From Balneolales bacterium (GTDB taxonomy: Bacteria; Bacteroidota; Rhodothermia; Balneolales; Natronogracilivirgulaceae), in NCBI GenBank assembly GCA_007132975.1, contig SLNO01000101.1, positions 1-45,650 of the forward strand: a DNA stretch of 45,650 nucleotides, read 5' to 3'. Of this stretch, positions 19,204 to 26,750 are shown one piece after another. Below the pieces are notes generated by a model. That model searched no databases. It was given only the letters and a program-made list of their open reading frames with translations, and had not been told where the DNA came from. Numbering within the stretch: position 1 is the first letter of the stretch; each line of letters opens with the position of its first letter. A program made the translations under genes and the position numbers.

Positions 19204-20666
19204 TTGTCCAGCTTCACTTTCTTACGGGCACTGTCACTGCTCATATACCGGATCTTGCCGAAAATCGGGCGTTCGGGTCCCCAAGCACGATCGAATCGGC
19301 CGAATATCCAGAATATCCCGGAGTAGCTGTTGGGATCCCGCCCGTCAATCGCGTATTCGTTGTTTAGATCGATCAGGTATGACAACGCCGTCTGCGGATC
19401 CGGCGTCCACTCCAGCACCTTCTTCCCCCACAGCATCCTGAGGTAATTGTGGATGCGGCCTTCCTGACGCAGCTGCGACTGCGCCGCGTTCCAGACAGGG
19501 TCATGGGTCTGTGACCCGGCCAGCTCCTCGTAGGTATAGACATGCTCACGCGGATCGTCGGCATGGTCCGAAAGCGTCTCCCGGGCCCAGTCAGGCAACG
19601 AGTCGAACTGATCGTAATCCGGTGTGTGCCACGCAAAATGGAACCCTACCTCGCGCCAGGTGACCAGCTCGTCCAGATACGATTCAATGGCGGCGTGTCC
19701 CCGGAAAAAACCGCTGCGCTTGCCCCTGGCCGGACGCGAATCGCTGATGTCCCATCCATCCGGCTGCATCGCAAACACCTTTGAAACCACTTCAAACGCA
19801 GAGACCTTGCCGAAATGAAGCCAGGGGCTGAGCCGGCTTGTGCGCTCCTTGTCGGGATCGTTGCGGTCATCATCATAGCCAAGCAGGTCGTTGCCGGTAA
19901 AATCATCCAGCCGCTTCAAGCCCGCCGCTCGCGTCCCTTTCAACTCGATTGGCCCAATATCCTGCTTCAATCCGGAAAGTCCGCTTACAAATTTCTCGAT
20001 TTCTTTGTCAGATGAGAGCCGTTTCATACCCGTCTTGCGCTTCTCCAGGATCTCCTGCGACAATCCCGGATCGCCATGTTTCCCCAGACCCTTTAACGGA
20101 TGTTCCAGCGGTGGATGCTCCCAACACTCCAGGAACGTCTTCTGCATAAGCTGCCGGAATATAAAAGCAGAGTAGGGAGCTTTTTGGGACAGCGCCATGG
20201 GAATAATACCGTTCGCGTCAATGGTGTGGAACGGGATGGACAACTCCTTTTCCAGTCGCTCATTACGCTCGCGCATGATGAACACCGGGTATTCGTCCGA
20301 GATCAGAATGGCAGCCCGTTGGCACAGATCCCGCACCAGCTTGTCATAGCTTCCCTTCTGCTCTTCGGGATAGGGAAGGTACGTCACCGTTCCGGCATCA
20401 CCGAGCTTCTGCACATGCTCCGCCATACCCTGCAGGATAAAAGTGCTGGTCCGGGCCGAAGCCCACGGGTAGTCACACGCCAGCCCCTCCAGTACCACCA
20501 GCGGCTTTTGCAGCTTGTTGGCATATGCAACCGCATACTCCAGGGCAAAATTGAAGTGCAGCCGCCTGTTGATCTGCATCCAGTACAGCACGTAGTCGCC
20601 ATCTGCTTCGCCGTCGATCCGCACATTCTTGCGGTATGAATTGATGTTTTTTCTGCTCATGTTCAT
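19176..20666 (-). CDS. phr: Class II CPD photolyase (deoxyribodipyrimidine photo-lyase)
   Basis: A 496-residue flavoprotein of the class II photolyase group, which repairs cyclobutane pyrimidine dimers using blue light and FADH-. Hallmarks are VLYWMQINRRLHFNFALEYA near the N-terminus (class I enzymes lack this), the SPWLHFGKVSAFEV block in the FAD domain, and PDPQTALSYLIDLNNEYAIDGRDPNSYSGI... leading to the tail PIFGKIRYM typical of class II. The C-terminal LKRYSGL completes a normal length. The next gene upstream on the same strand, 110 bp away, is a second, unrelated photolyase, so the two probably form a light-repair unit. Its 3' end overlaps the convergent phosphorylase gene. Confidence 0.94.
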   Translation of the reverse strand: MNMSRKNINSYRKNVRIDGEADGDYVLYWMQINRRLHFNFALEYAVAYANKLQKPLVVLEGLACDYPWASARTSTFILQGMAEHVQKLGDAGTVTYLPYPEEQKGSYDKLVRDLCQRAAILISDEYPVFIMRERNERLEKELSIPFHTIDANGIIPMALSQKAPYSAFIFRQLMQKTFLECWEHPPLEHPLKGLGKHGDPGLSQEILEKRKTGMKRLSSDKEIEKFVSGLSGLKQDIGPIELKGTRAAGLKRLDDFTGNDLLGYDDDRNDPDKERTSRLSPWLHFGKVSAFEVVSKVFAMQPDGWDISDSRPARGKRSGFFRGHAAIESYLDELVTWREVGFHFAWHTPDYDQFDSLPDWARETLSDHADDPREHVYTYEELAGSQTHDPVWNAAQSQLRQEGRIHNYLRMLWGKKVLEWTPDPQTALSYLIDLNNEYAIDGRDPNSYSGIFWIFGRFDRAWGPERPIFGKIRYMSSDSARKKVKLDNYLKRYSGL

Positions 20667-20776
20667 GAATTATTCTGTTTCAAATATCGCGCAGGCACCG
20701 GCCTGGCCTGAAATCAATGCCCGTCCCGAAGACAATGCCATGCCAAAATCGCTGCCAACAACAGTCCGGCCATTTT

Positions 20777-22480
20777 TCACCGGGTCGTCGCAATCTTTTC
20801 ATCATACCGTTTTAGGTTATCAATGAACTCGGATGACAATTCCCTGATCTCCTTCTTTTCATCCTCGCTCTTCTTGTTCCAGGTCTTCAGCATGAACCCG
20901 ATCCGCGGATTTTTTTTCAGGTCATCCTGCTCGCGATCCACAAAAGCCCAGTACAGATAGTTGAACGGACAAGCATCCTTGCCCGTCCGATCCTGAACCC
21001 GGTAACGACAATCACTGCAGTAATTGCTCATCTTGCGGATGTAGTTCCCGCCGGCAATATACGGCTTGGACGCCAGCACACCGCCATCGGCAAACGTGGA
21101 CATGCCCAGAACGTTCGGCAGCACCACCCACTCGTGCGCATCCACAAAACCGTACCAGAACCACTCAAAAAGCTCAAACGGATCGGTCGCCGTCAGATTG
21201 CTGAAATTGCTCAGCACCATAAGACGCTGAATATGGTGCGCATAACCGTGTTTCAAGACGCTGCCCACCGACTCCCGCATGCAGCGCATCTCCGTCTCAC
21301 CCGACCAGAACAGCTCCGGCAGCGGCTTCCGGTACGAAAAATGATTGCTCGAGCGCACATCCGGCATCATCGCCTCGTAATACACCCACATGTACTCGCG
21401 CCAACCGATGATCTGCCGGATGAATCCCTCGACTGAAGACAGAGGGATATCCCCCCCGCCCTTCTTGCCCCCGGAATCACTGTCCCCTGAAGACCTGGAT
21501 GATTTTCGGGTGGATGAGTTCGCAGAATCACCGTCATAAGCCTCCAAAACGGCTTCGCACACTTCCCTGGCTGTCAACAGCCCCAGGTTCATGTACGGCG
21601 AAAGCAGGGAATGGAACAAAAACGGCTCTCCCGTTGCCATGGCATCCTGATAGGGACCAAAACGCGCCAGCCGGTTGGCAATGAAACCGTCAAGGACCTC
21701 CAGGGTCTGATCCCTGGTCACGGCATAGCAAAATCCATCCGTTTCACCAAAATGATTCGGAAAATCGCGCTCCACATCCTCAATGACCTCTTTGGTGATC
21801 TTATCCGGCGGATATCCCGGTGAATCCGGAATCTTCTCCCCTTTTGGCAGCGATTTCCTGTTGCTGTCGTCGTAATTCCACTCACCCCCTTCCGGCTTGC
21901 CATCCTTCATGAGGTAGCCGGTCTGCCGCCTCATCTCGCGGTAAAAGAACTCCATTCGGTATCCGGACCTGATTTTCTCCTTCCATGGCTCAGGGGCAGC
22001 AAGAAAAAAGCCGTTCGGGATCAGCTGCACCCGTTTTTTGAAACGACCTGACAACTTTTCCAGATCGTTTCGAGGCTGGTGTGATACGGGTTCCATGACA
22101 TGAAGTATCACCCTTTTATCATCAAGCAATGCCTCGAAAATATCAGCGGAAGGCATTCCTGTACGGATTTCCAGCACCCTGCAACCGGAACCGGCAGCAT
22201 CCCTGGCAAAATGGCGCTGCGCACTTCGCTCAAGCACCAGTTTCTTTTTGTGGAACGGGAGGATGCTGGAATCAGCCTTGGATTCCACGAACAAAAGCCA
22301 GGGCTTCATTTCCAGCAGATCTTCAGGAAAAACATCCAGGTTGAGCTGGTCCGGATGCACATAGAGCACATCGAGTTGTTCAGCGTCTATCTCCCGGACA
22401 GCCTTGTTGACCTCTTTGGCTGTATCGGCAGTCAGCACATACACTCTGTCCTCGGACCTGGAAACCTGCTTGTTTTTCAT
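20777..22480 (-). CDS. FeS-BCP family cryptochrome/(6-4) photolyase (CryPro/PhrB type)
   Basis: A 567-residue member of the iron-sulfur bacterial cryptochrome and photolyase family, whose studied members repair (6-4) photoproducts. The four cluster Cys residues are all present: Cys400 in EMRCMRES, Cys488 and Cys491 in NYCSDCRY, and Cys504 in KDACPFNYLYW. Their 3- and 13-residue spacings match the known PhrB pattern. Other family blocks are GGEWNYDDSNR, EGFIRQIIGWREYMW and HHIQRLMVLSNF. A Ser/Gly/Lys-rich stretch (about residues 320-340, STRKSSRSSGDSDSGGKKGG) is an unusual linker just before the IIGWREY block. It heads the minus-strand photolyase pair. Confidence 0.93.
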   Translation of the reverse strand: MKNKQVSRSEDRVYVLTADTAKEVNKAVREIDAEQLDVLYVHPDQLNLDVFPEDLLEMKPWLLFVESKADSSILPFHKKKLVLERSAQRHFARDAAGSGCRVLEIRTGMPSADIFEALLDDKRVILHVMEPVSHQPRNDLEKLSGRFKKRVQLIPNGFFLAAPEPWKEKIRSGYRMEFFYREMRRQTGYLMKDGKPEGGEWNYDDSNRKSLPKGEKIPDSPGYPPDKITKEVIEDVERDFPNHFGETDGFCYAVTRDQTLEVLDGFIANRLARFGPYQDAMATGEPFLFHSLLSPYMNLGLLTAREVCEAVLEAYDGDSANSSTRKSSRSSGDSDSGGKKGGGDIPLSSVEGFIRQIIGWREYMWVYYEAMMPDVRSSNHFSYRKPLPELFWSGETEMRCMRESVGSVLKHGYAHHIQRLMVLSNFSNLTATDPFELFEWFWYGFVDAHEWVVLPNVLGMSTFADGGVLASKPYIAGGNYIRKMSNYCSDCRYRVQDRTGKDACPFNYLYWAFVDREQDDLKKNPRIGFMLKTWNKKSEDEKKEIRELSSEFIDNLKRYDEKIATTR

Positions 22481-22851
22481 TATGATTCCTGACTGTATAT
22501 CTGATGGATATGGTTGCGCAGCTGTTCACCTGTCAGGACCCAAAAATATGAAACGTCTTGGGCGCCTGCGGTTGGACAGGTAACAGGCGATGCCAATCCC
22601 TACTGCGTTTAAGTTACGAAAGCAAACCAGCCCTTCAATCGTTCCTTTCTTAAAGGGATAAGAGACCCTGAAGTACACGCAACTCGCATTGTGGCTTAAT
22701 CAGATTTCGAAAGCCATAAGGTCTTTTTTTAGCGTTATTGAGTGGATGGCCCAACTGGATCCGCCGGCAAAACCTGTGCAACAGCCTGAAACAATACCAG
22801 CGGCTGGAGCGTATGATCGGGTAAAACAATCCGGAACCTAATAACACGACA
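22481..22851. other. Divergent intergenic region between FeS photolyase and PspC genes
   Basis: This 371-bp region separates two divergent genes and must contain start signals for both. No tRNA, riboswitch or insertion-sequence end was recognised. Its right half is open on the plus strand from 22668 to 22841 (57 codons, ending TAA ten bases before pspC) but has no ATG at a plausible position. That stretch is entered separately as a possible small gene. Confidence 0.4.
22668..22841 (+). CDS. Possible small ORF before pspC (non-ATG start)
   Basis: An open frame of 57 codons beginning CTG at 22668 (a TTG at about 22689 is another possible start). The product begins LKYTQLALWLNQISKAIRSF, looks amphipathic and helical, and ends in a Pro-rich tail (DPPAKPVQQPETIPAAG). 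An in-frame stop lies just upstream, so it is not the end of a longer gene unless there is a frameshift. The TAA lies 10 nt before the pspC ATG, an operon-like spacing. I do not recognise the sequence. It could be a real small gene coupled to pspC, a fragment, or chance. Confidence 0.25.
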   Translation: MKYTQLALWLNQISKAIRSFFSVIEWMAQLDPPAKPVQQPETIPAAGAYDRVKQSGT

Positions 22852-23040
22852 ATGGCAATGACAAAACGACTCACCAAATCGGCAACAGACAAGGTCCTGC
22901 TTGGGGTATGCGGAGGCATCGCAGAATATCTGGGCTGGGACAGCACCCTCGTCCGCCTCATCTTCGTACTCGCAGCTGTTTTCGGATTTGGCTCATTTGT
23001 TCTATTTTACCTGATCCTTGCTGTGATCATGCCGCGATAA
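22852..23040 (+). CDS. pspC: PspC domain-containing small membrane protein
   Basis: A 62-residue protein that is essentially only a PspC domain: KRLTKSATDKVLLGVCGGIA, then EYLGWDSTLVRLIFVLAAV, then a hydrophobic segment ending LILAVIMPR. It has one clear and one likely transmembrane stretch. PspC proteins take part in envelope-stress sensing in Proteobacteria. Stand-alone short versions are common in Bacteroidota and are poorly characterised. The ATG at 22858 is an alternative start two codons later. Confidence 0.93.
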   Translation: MAMTKRLTKSATDKVLLGVCGGIAEYLGWDSTLVRLIFVLAAVFGFGSFVLFYLILAVIMPR

Positions 23041-23186
23041 GCACGCCAGACATCCAGCCGCCTTCTCACATGGCCCTTGCTCAGGGTCCGACTGGTTCAT
23101 GGCTCACCGTGCCTCTCACGACCATGCCCAATACTTCGCAGCGGGGTGCTTCAAAGTCATGAGGTAAAACACTGAACAGAATAAAG

Positions 23187-24044
23187 ATGAAGGTCGGCAT
23201 CATCGGTCCCGAACCCATGGCCATCACATGGGAGCAGCATCTCCGGTTCATTACCGGAGTGCACGAGGTTGTCATGGCCCGGAAGATAGAACTGCTGGGT
23301 GATGTGGACACCTGTTTGATCCTGAATGATTCCACATCCGGTGACACCGGTTCCGGCCAGCTTCTTGCAGCCCTGAAGCGCGGCCTTCACATCCTCTGGG
23401 TTGCCCCCCTGCCCACCGATCCCGATGAAATTCGCACCTGGCTTGCAGCAACGGAAGAAGCCTCCGTTACTGTGATGTTCTCCATGTGGTCTCACTACTC
23501 CCCTGCAACGCAGTGGCTGTTCAACCACATCACACCGCCCGGCAAGATCCACATCCACCGGGAATGGGCCGGCCCCCAACGCAGCCCCGATGCCAAATCC
23601 CTTTACAGGATCATCCTTGAAGAGATTTCGCTCTGTCTGGAATGGAGCCGCAGCCGGCTGGTCCATTTTGAAGGCGACATCCACATCCCCTCAGGCCAGG
23701 GCACAGAGCCCCCTGCCATGCAGCAACTGCACCTCCGGTTCAGCAACGGTACCACGTCCTCCTTGTTTGGCAATCCGTACGGCCTGGAAAACCGCCACTC
23801 ACGCTTTCTGATCGGGAAAAAGATGGCCGCTGTCTGCCAGATCAACGAGCATCTCGTGAAAAAATGGATGCTGGACGGTGCCGAGCTGGATACCCCGGAA
23901 ATCATGCATTTTGATTACAGAGAGCCGGCCCGGCATCTTCTCTCCCACTTTATCCGCTCGGTGCGTACCGGCTGCAAGCCCATTTTCGGCATAAGTGAAC
24001 TCTTCCAGCTTGCAGAGCTCATAGATCATTTTCGCGATCATTAA
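23187..24044 (+). CDS. Divergent Gfo/Idh/MocA-like protein
   Basis: A 285-residue protein with a Rossmann-like N-terminus (MKVGIIGPEPMAI) and the layout of Gfo/Idh/MocA oxidoreductases. A predicted strand, DTCLILND, is followed by LLAALKRGLHILWVAPLP, which matches the position of the family's al..GkhVl.EKP segment. The glycine pattern GxGxxG is reduced to GIIGPE and the catalytic-lysine EKP motif is APLP. It therefore probably does not work as a normal NAD(P)-dependent dehydrogenase. The C-terminal half (HIHREWAGPQRSPD, PIFGISELFQLAELIDHF) resembles the family's dimerisation part and tail. It stands alone, followed by a terminator. Function is unknown. Confidence 0.55.
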   Translation: MKVGIIGPEPMAITWEQHLRFITGVHEVVMARKIELLGDVDTCLILNDSTSGDTGSGQLLAALKRGLHILWVAPLPTDPDEIRTWLAATEEASVTVMFSMWSHYSPATQWLFNHITPPGKIHIHREWAGPQRSPDAKSLYRIILEEISLCLEWSRSRLVHFEGDIHIPSGQGTEPPAMQQLHLRFSNGTTSSLFGNPYGLENRHSRFLIGKKMAAVCQINEHLVKKWMLDGAELDTPEIMHFDYREPARHLLSHFIRSVRTGCKPIFGISELFQLAELIDHFRDH

Positions 24045-24065
24045 CATGCAAGCATTTTGCCTGTC

Positions 24066-24091
24066 AGCCGTTATCCTTCAGATGGCTTTTT
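24066..24091 (+). terminator. Rho-independent terminator after the Gfo/Idh-like gene
   Basis: The stem AGCCGT (24066-24071) pairs with ATGGCT (24082-24087) with one G-U pair, and T-rich sequence TTTTTAA follows directly. It lies 22 nt after the stop of the Gfo/Idh-like gene, in the right orientation. Confidence 0.55.
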
Positions 24092-24263
24092 AAGCTATGA
24101 AATCGTTGTAAAATCCGCTATTCTTAGGCGGATGTATCAAAACATGCAATTACCGTACTAATGGTTGAACATGGCGACCGCCCGTTGAAATATGGGTACA
24201 TGATTACGTCCAGCCATGTGACCCATTCTGACTAAATAAATCGAAACTGATTTACACTGATGA

Positions 24264-24321
24264 AATGACCATGACCGTAGCCCGGACACACAGAAGTATG
24301 ATTAAAAACGTCATGGTCATT
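24264..24321 (+). promoter_or_regulatory. Long inverted repeat / stem-loop upstream of FKBP gene (copy 1)
   Basis: The arms AATGACCATGAC (24264-24275) and GTCATGGTCATT (24310-24321) are perfect 12-bp reverse complements around a 34-nt loop. The loop contains CACAGAAGTATGATT (24289-24303), identical to the loop of the element at 35758-35818. The right arm ends 34 nt before the FKBP start codon. It may be a 5'-UTR RNA structure or a paired operator; the sequence alone cannot decide. Confidence 0.55.
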
Positions 24322-24355
24322 CTATGTGTCCTTAGAAATCCAAAGTTTTAAACAC

Positions 24356-25141
24356 ATGAAACAACTTACACTCACACTCACCGCATTATTTCTGACATTT
24401 GCCATCTGGAACTGCGGCGGCAACGGCACCACCATTACCGAAGACGGACTTGAAATCACCGACACCGAAGTGGGAACAGGAGCCGAGGCGCAGGACGGCG
24501 ACTTCCTCACCATCCATTTCAGGGGGACCCTGGAAGATGGACAGGTCTTTGAGTCAACTTATGAAAGGGATGACCCCATCGTGGTGCAGGTCGGTGCCGG
24601 ACAGCTTCCCATAAAAGGATGGGACGATGGAATGATAGGCATGCGCGAGGGTGGGAAACGCTCACTGGTTATCCCTCCAAATCTGGCTTTTGGTGATGAC
24701 GGCATTCCTGGTTTCATACCTGGTGGCGAGAATATCTACATGGATATTGAACTGGTATCGATCATGAAGCCCCCAACGCCCTGGGACCTTGATCAATCAG
24801 TGCTTCAGACTACCGAATCCGGTCTGCAATTCTACGTACACGAAGAGGGTAGCGGTGAAAAACCGGAAGCCGGCGACATGGTCTCCGTGCATTACTCGGG
24901 TTATCTGGAGGATGGCACCATGTTCGACAGTTCCAAACTCAGGAATCAGAGTTTTGTATTCCAGGTTGGACAGGGCCAGGTAATCGCCGGATGGGACGAA
25001 GGGCTGCTCGATATGTCCGTCGGTGAGAAGAGAACACTTGTGATTCCGCCCGAACTGGGCTATGGTGAACAGGGTGCGGGACAAGTCATCCCCCCTAATG
25101 CAACCATTATCTTTGATGTGGAACTGATCGAAATCAACTGA
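24356..25141 (+). CDS. FKBP-type peptidyl-prolyl isomerase lipoprotein with two FKBP domains
   Basis: A 261-residue lipoprotein. The signal peptide [20 protein letters not shown] provides a lipobox-like IWNC, with lipidation predicted at Cys20. Two FKBP domains follow in tandem. The first has [22 protein letters not shown] and [21 protein letters not shown]; the second has [22 protein letters not shown] and [21 protein letters not shown], ending FDVELIEI. FKBPs catalyse proline cis-trans isomerisation, here probably for envelope proteins in the periplasm. The start at 24356 was preferred over an upstream opening at 24326 because it gives the proper lipoprotein signal. The stem-loop at 24264-24321 precedes it. 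Confidence 0.93.
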   Translation: MKQLTLTLTALFLTFAIWNCGGNGTTITEDGLEITDTEVGTGAEAQDGDFLTIHFRGTLEDGQVFESTYERDDPIVVQVGAGQLPIKGWDDGMIGMREGGKRSLVIPPNLAFGDDGIPGFIPGGENIYMDIELVSIMKPPTPWDLDQSVLQTTESGLQFYVHEEGSGEKPEAGDMVSVHYSGYLEDGTMFDSSKLRNQSFVFQVGQGQVIAGWDEGLLDMSVGEKRTLVIPPELGYGEQGAGQVIPPNATIIFDVELIEIN

Positions 25142-25172
25142 CCCTTAAACTTTTTTTTCCACCCATCATCAC

Positions 25173-26117
25173 GTGACTGCCATGGCTGCATCCGTTGTGC
25201 GCTTTCGTCAGGTTGACGCATTCACCCGCAAACCCTTCACCGGAAACCCTGCTGGTGTCGTAACCGATACCGCACATCTCAGGGCTGCCGATATGCAGAA
25301 CATCGCCCGGGAGATCAATGTTTCGGAGACTGTGTTCATCCTGCCGGCTGAAAGTGAAAAAAACGACCTTAAGCTCCGCTGGTTCACTCCCACTCAGGAA
25401 GTGGATCTTTGCGGTCATGCCACTATTGCCGCCTTTCATGTGCTTGCAGAAGAAGGTCAGTTCGGTTTGCAGGTCGACGAACCCCAGTCTTTTCTGGTGG
25501 AAACGAGAGTCGGTGTTCTGACGGTTGACGTGGAGTGGCTAGACCTGAGGCCTTATATCAAGTTTGCCATACCGGTGCCTCGTTTTTTCCCATATCCCGG
25601 TGACATCAGATACCTGTGCGGAGCTTTGGGACTGGCTGACATTGAACTCAGCCAAAAAGTCAAGCCGCAGATAACCGATCTTGGTTTTTGCTTTGTTCCT
25701 GTTAAAAACCTGGAAAGTCTTGAGACGCTTGAACCCAACCAGCATCTTCTCAGGAAACTCAATGAGCGGCACGACCTGAACGGTTTTGCTGTTGTAACCA
25801 CCGATACAGGCGATCTTGAGGAGGACTGGGTGATGCGCTTCTTTGCTCCTTCACTGGGTATCTTTGAAGATCCGGTTACCGGTGCCGCAAATGGCCCCAT
25901 GGCAGCATTTCTCTGGGAAAACGGGTTTCTTGATCGCAGTAAAAAGCACTTTTCATTTCGAGCTCTTCAGGGCGATAATATCGGACGGCCCGGTATCGTG
26001 CGAATCAACATGGTGATCAAGGATGACGAGGTCAATATGATCCAGATTGCCGGGGAAGCCGTATCGGTGATTGACGGCAGCATCCGGCTTCGCGGCGATT
26101 CGGCCAGTCGCTTCTGA
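25173..26117 (+). CDS. PhzF family isomerase/epimerase
   Basis: A 314-residue PhzF-fold protein. Signatures are VDAFTRKPFTGNPAGVV, the catalytic Glu in INVSETVFILPA, LRWFTPTQEVDLCGHATIAA, and GIFEDPVTGAANGPMAAFLW near the C-terminus. PhzF enzymes isomerise trans-2,3-dihydro-3-hydroxyanthranilate in phenazine producers. No other phenazine genes are present here, so the substrate is probably a different small metabolite. It lies 31 nt after the FKBP gene and 76 nt before the thioesterase gene, so co-transcription is possible. Confidence 0.93.
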   Translation: MTAMAASVVRFRQVDAFTRKPFTGNPAGVVTDTAHLRAADMQNIAREINVSETVFILPAESEKNDLKLRWFTPTQEVDLCGHATIAAFHVLAEEGQFGLQVDEPQSFLVETRVGVLTVDVEWLDLRPYIKFAIPVPRFFPYPGDIRYLCGALGLADIELSQKVKPQITDLGFCFVPVKNLESLETLEPNQHLLRKLNERHDLNGFAVVTTDTGDLEEDWVMRFFAPSLGIFEDPVTGAANGPMAAFLWENGFLDRSKKHFSFRALQGDNIGRPGIVRINMVIKDDEVNMIQIAGEAVSVIDGSIRLRGDSASRF

Positions 26118-26193
26118 TTGCAGATTAAAACAGTGCCAGATAACAGCGGCAGAAAGCTGCAACTTTTGACTGCCGCATCAGAATCCCGTTGCC

Positions 26194-26625
26194 ATGACCT
26201 ATATCGCATCTGAACTTCAGGATCGTTGGAATCGGCTGAAAAGCGAGGGGCGCCCAGGAATGGTGGAGGCGCTTTCCATCCAGATCACGCACCTGGAGCG
26301 GGGAATGGTCAGGGCTTCCATGCCTGTAACCGATACCGTCAGGCAACCCTTTGGCTTGCTGCATGGTGGCGCATCGGCCGTACTTGCAGAAACAGTTGCC
26401 TCACTTGGCAGTGTAATGCTGATCGATCCTGACAGCGAACGGGCAGCCGGCGTTGAAATTAACGCCAGTCACCTGCGCCCGGTGAGTGAAGGTTCTGTCC
26501 ACGCCGAAGCCACTGCGGTTCATACCGGCAAACGCATGCATGTGTGGGACATCCGGATTTCGGACGACCACAGTCGCATCATCTGCATCTGCCGGTGCAC
26601 GGTTGCCATCATTCCGGCACCCTGA
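26194..26625 (+). CDS. PaaI/MenI-like hotdog thioesterase
   Basis: A 143-residue single hotdog-domain protein. The active-site block is FGLLHGGASAVLAETVASLGS, containing HGGAS and the catalytic Glu as in EntH/MenI (1,4-dihydroxy-2-naphthoyl-CoA or aryl-CoA thioesterases). The final strands include VWDIRISDDHSRIICICRCTV. Possible roles are hydrolysis of DHNA-CoA in menaquinone synthesis or general proofreading of acyl-CoAs; no menaquinone genes are nearby to choose between them. It is convergent with the RND gene, 125 bp apart. Confidence 0.9.
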   Translation: MTYIASELQDRWNRLKSEGRPGMVEALSIQITHLERGMVRASMPVTDTVRQPFGLLHGGASAVLAETVASLGSVMLIDPDSERAAGVEINASHLRPVSEGSVHAEATAVHTGKRMHVWDIRISDDHSRIICICRCTVAIIPAP

Positions 26626-26750
26626 TATGCATTCACTGCAAGATTCATGGCAAGCTGCCCATACAGGAGTTTGTCCCTTCAAGCAGCTTTTCTCTTATTC
26701 CTATTCCTTCAAGAGGCTTATTGCTATTGGCTTATTACTCCAGGAAGAGT

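Noticed and set aside
26674..26740. Imperfect CCTTCAAG...GCTTATT direct repeats between the thioesterase and RND genes
   Set aside because: The matches are short and imperfect in a pyrimidine-rich convergent gap, with no palindrome or spacing pattern to support a function.
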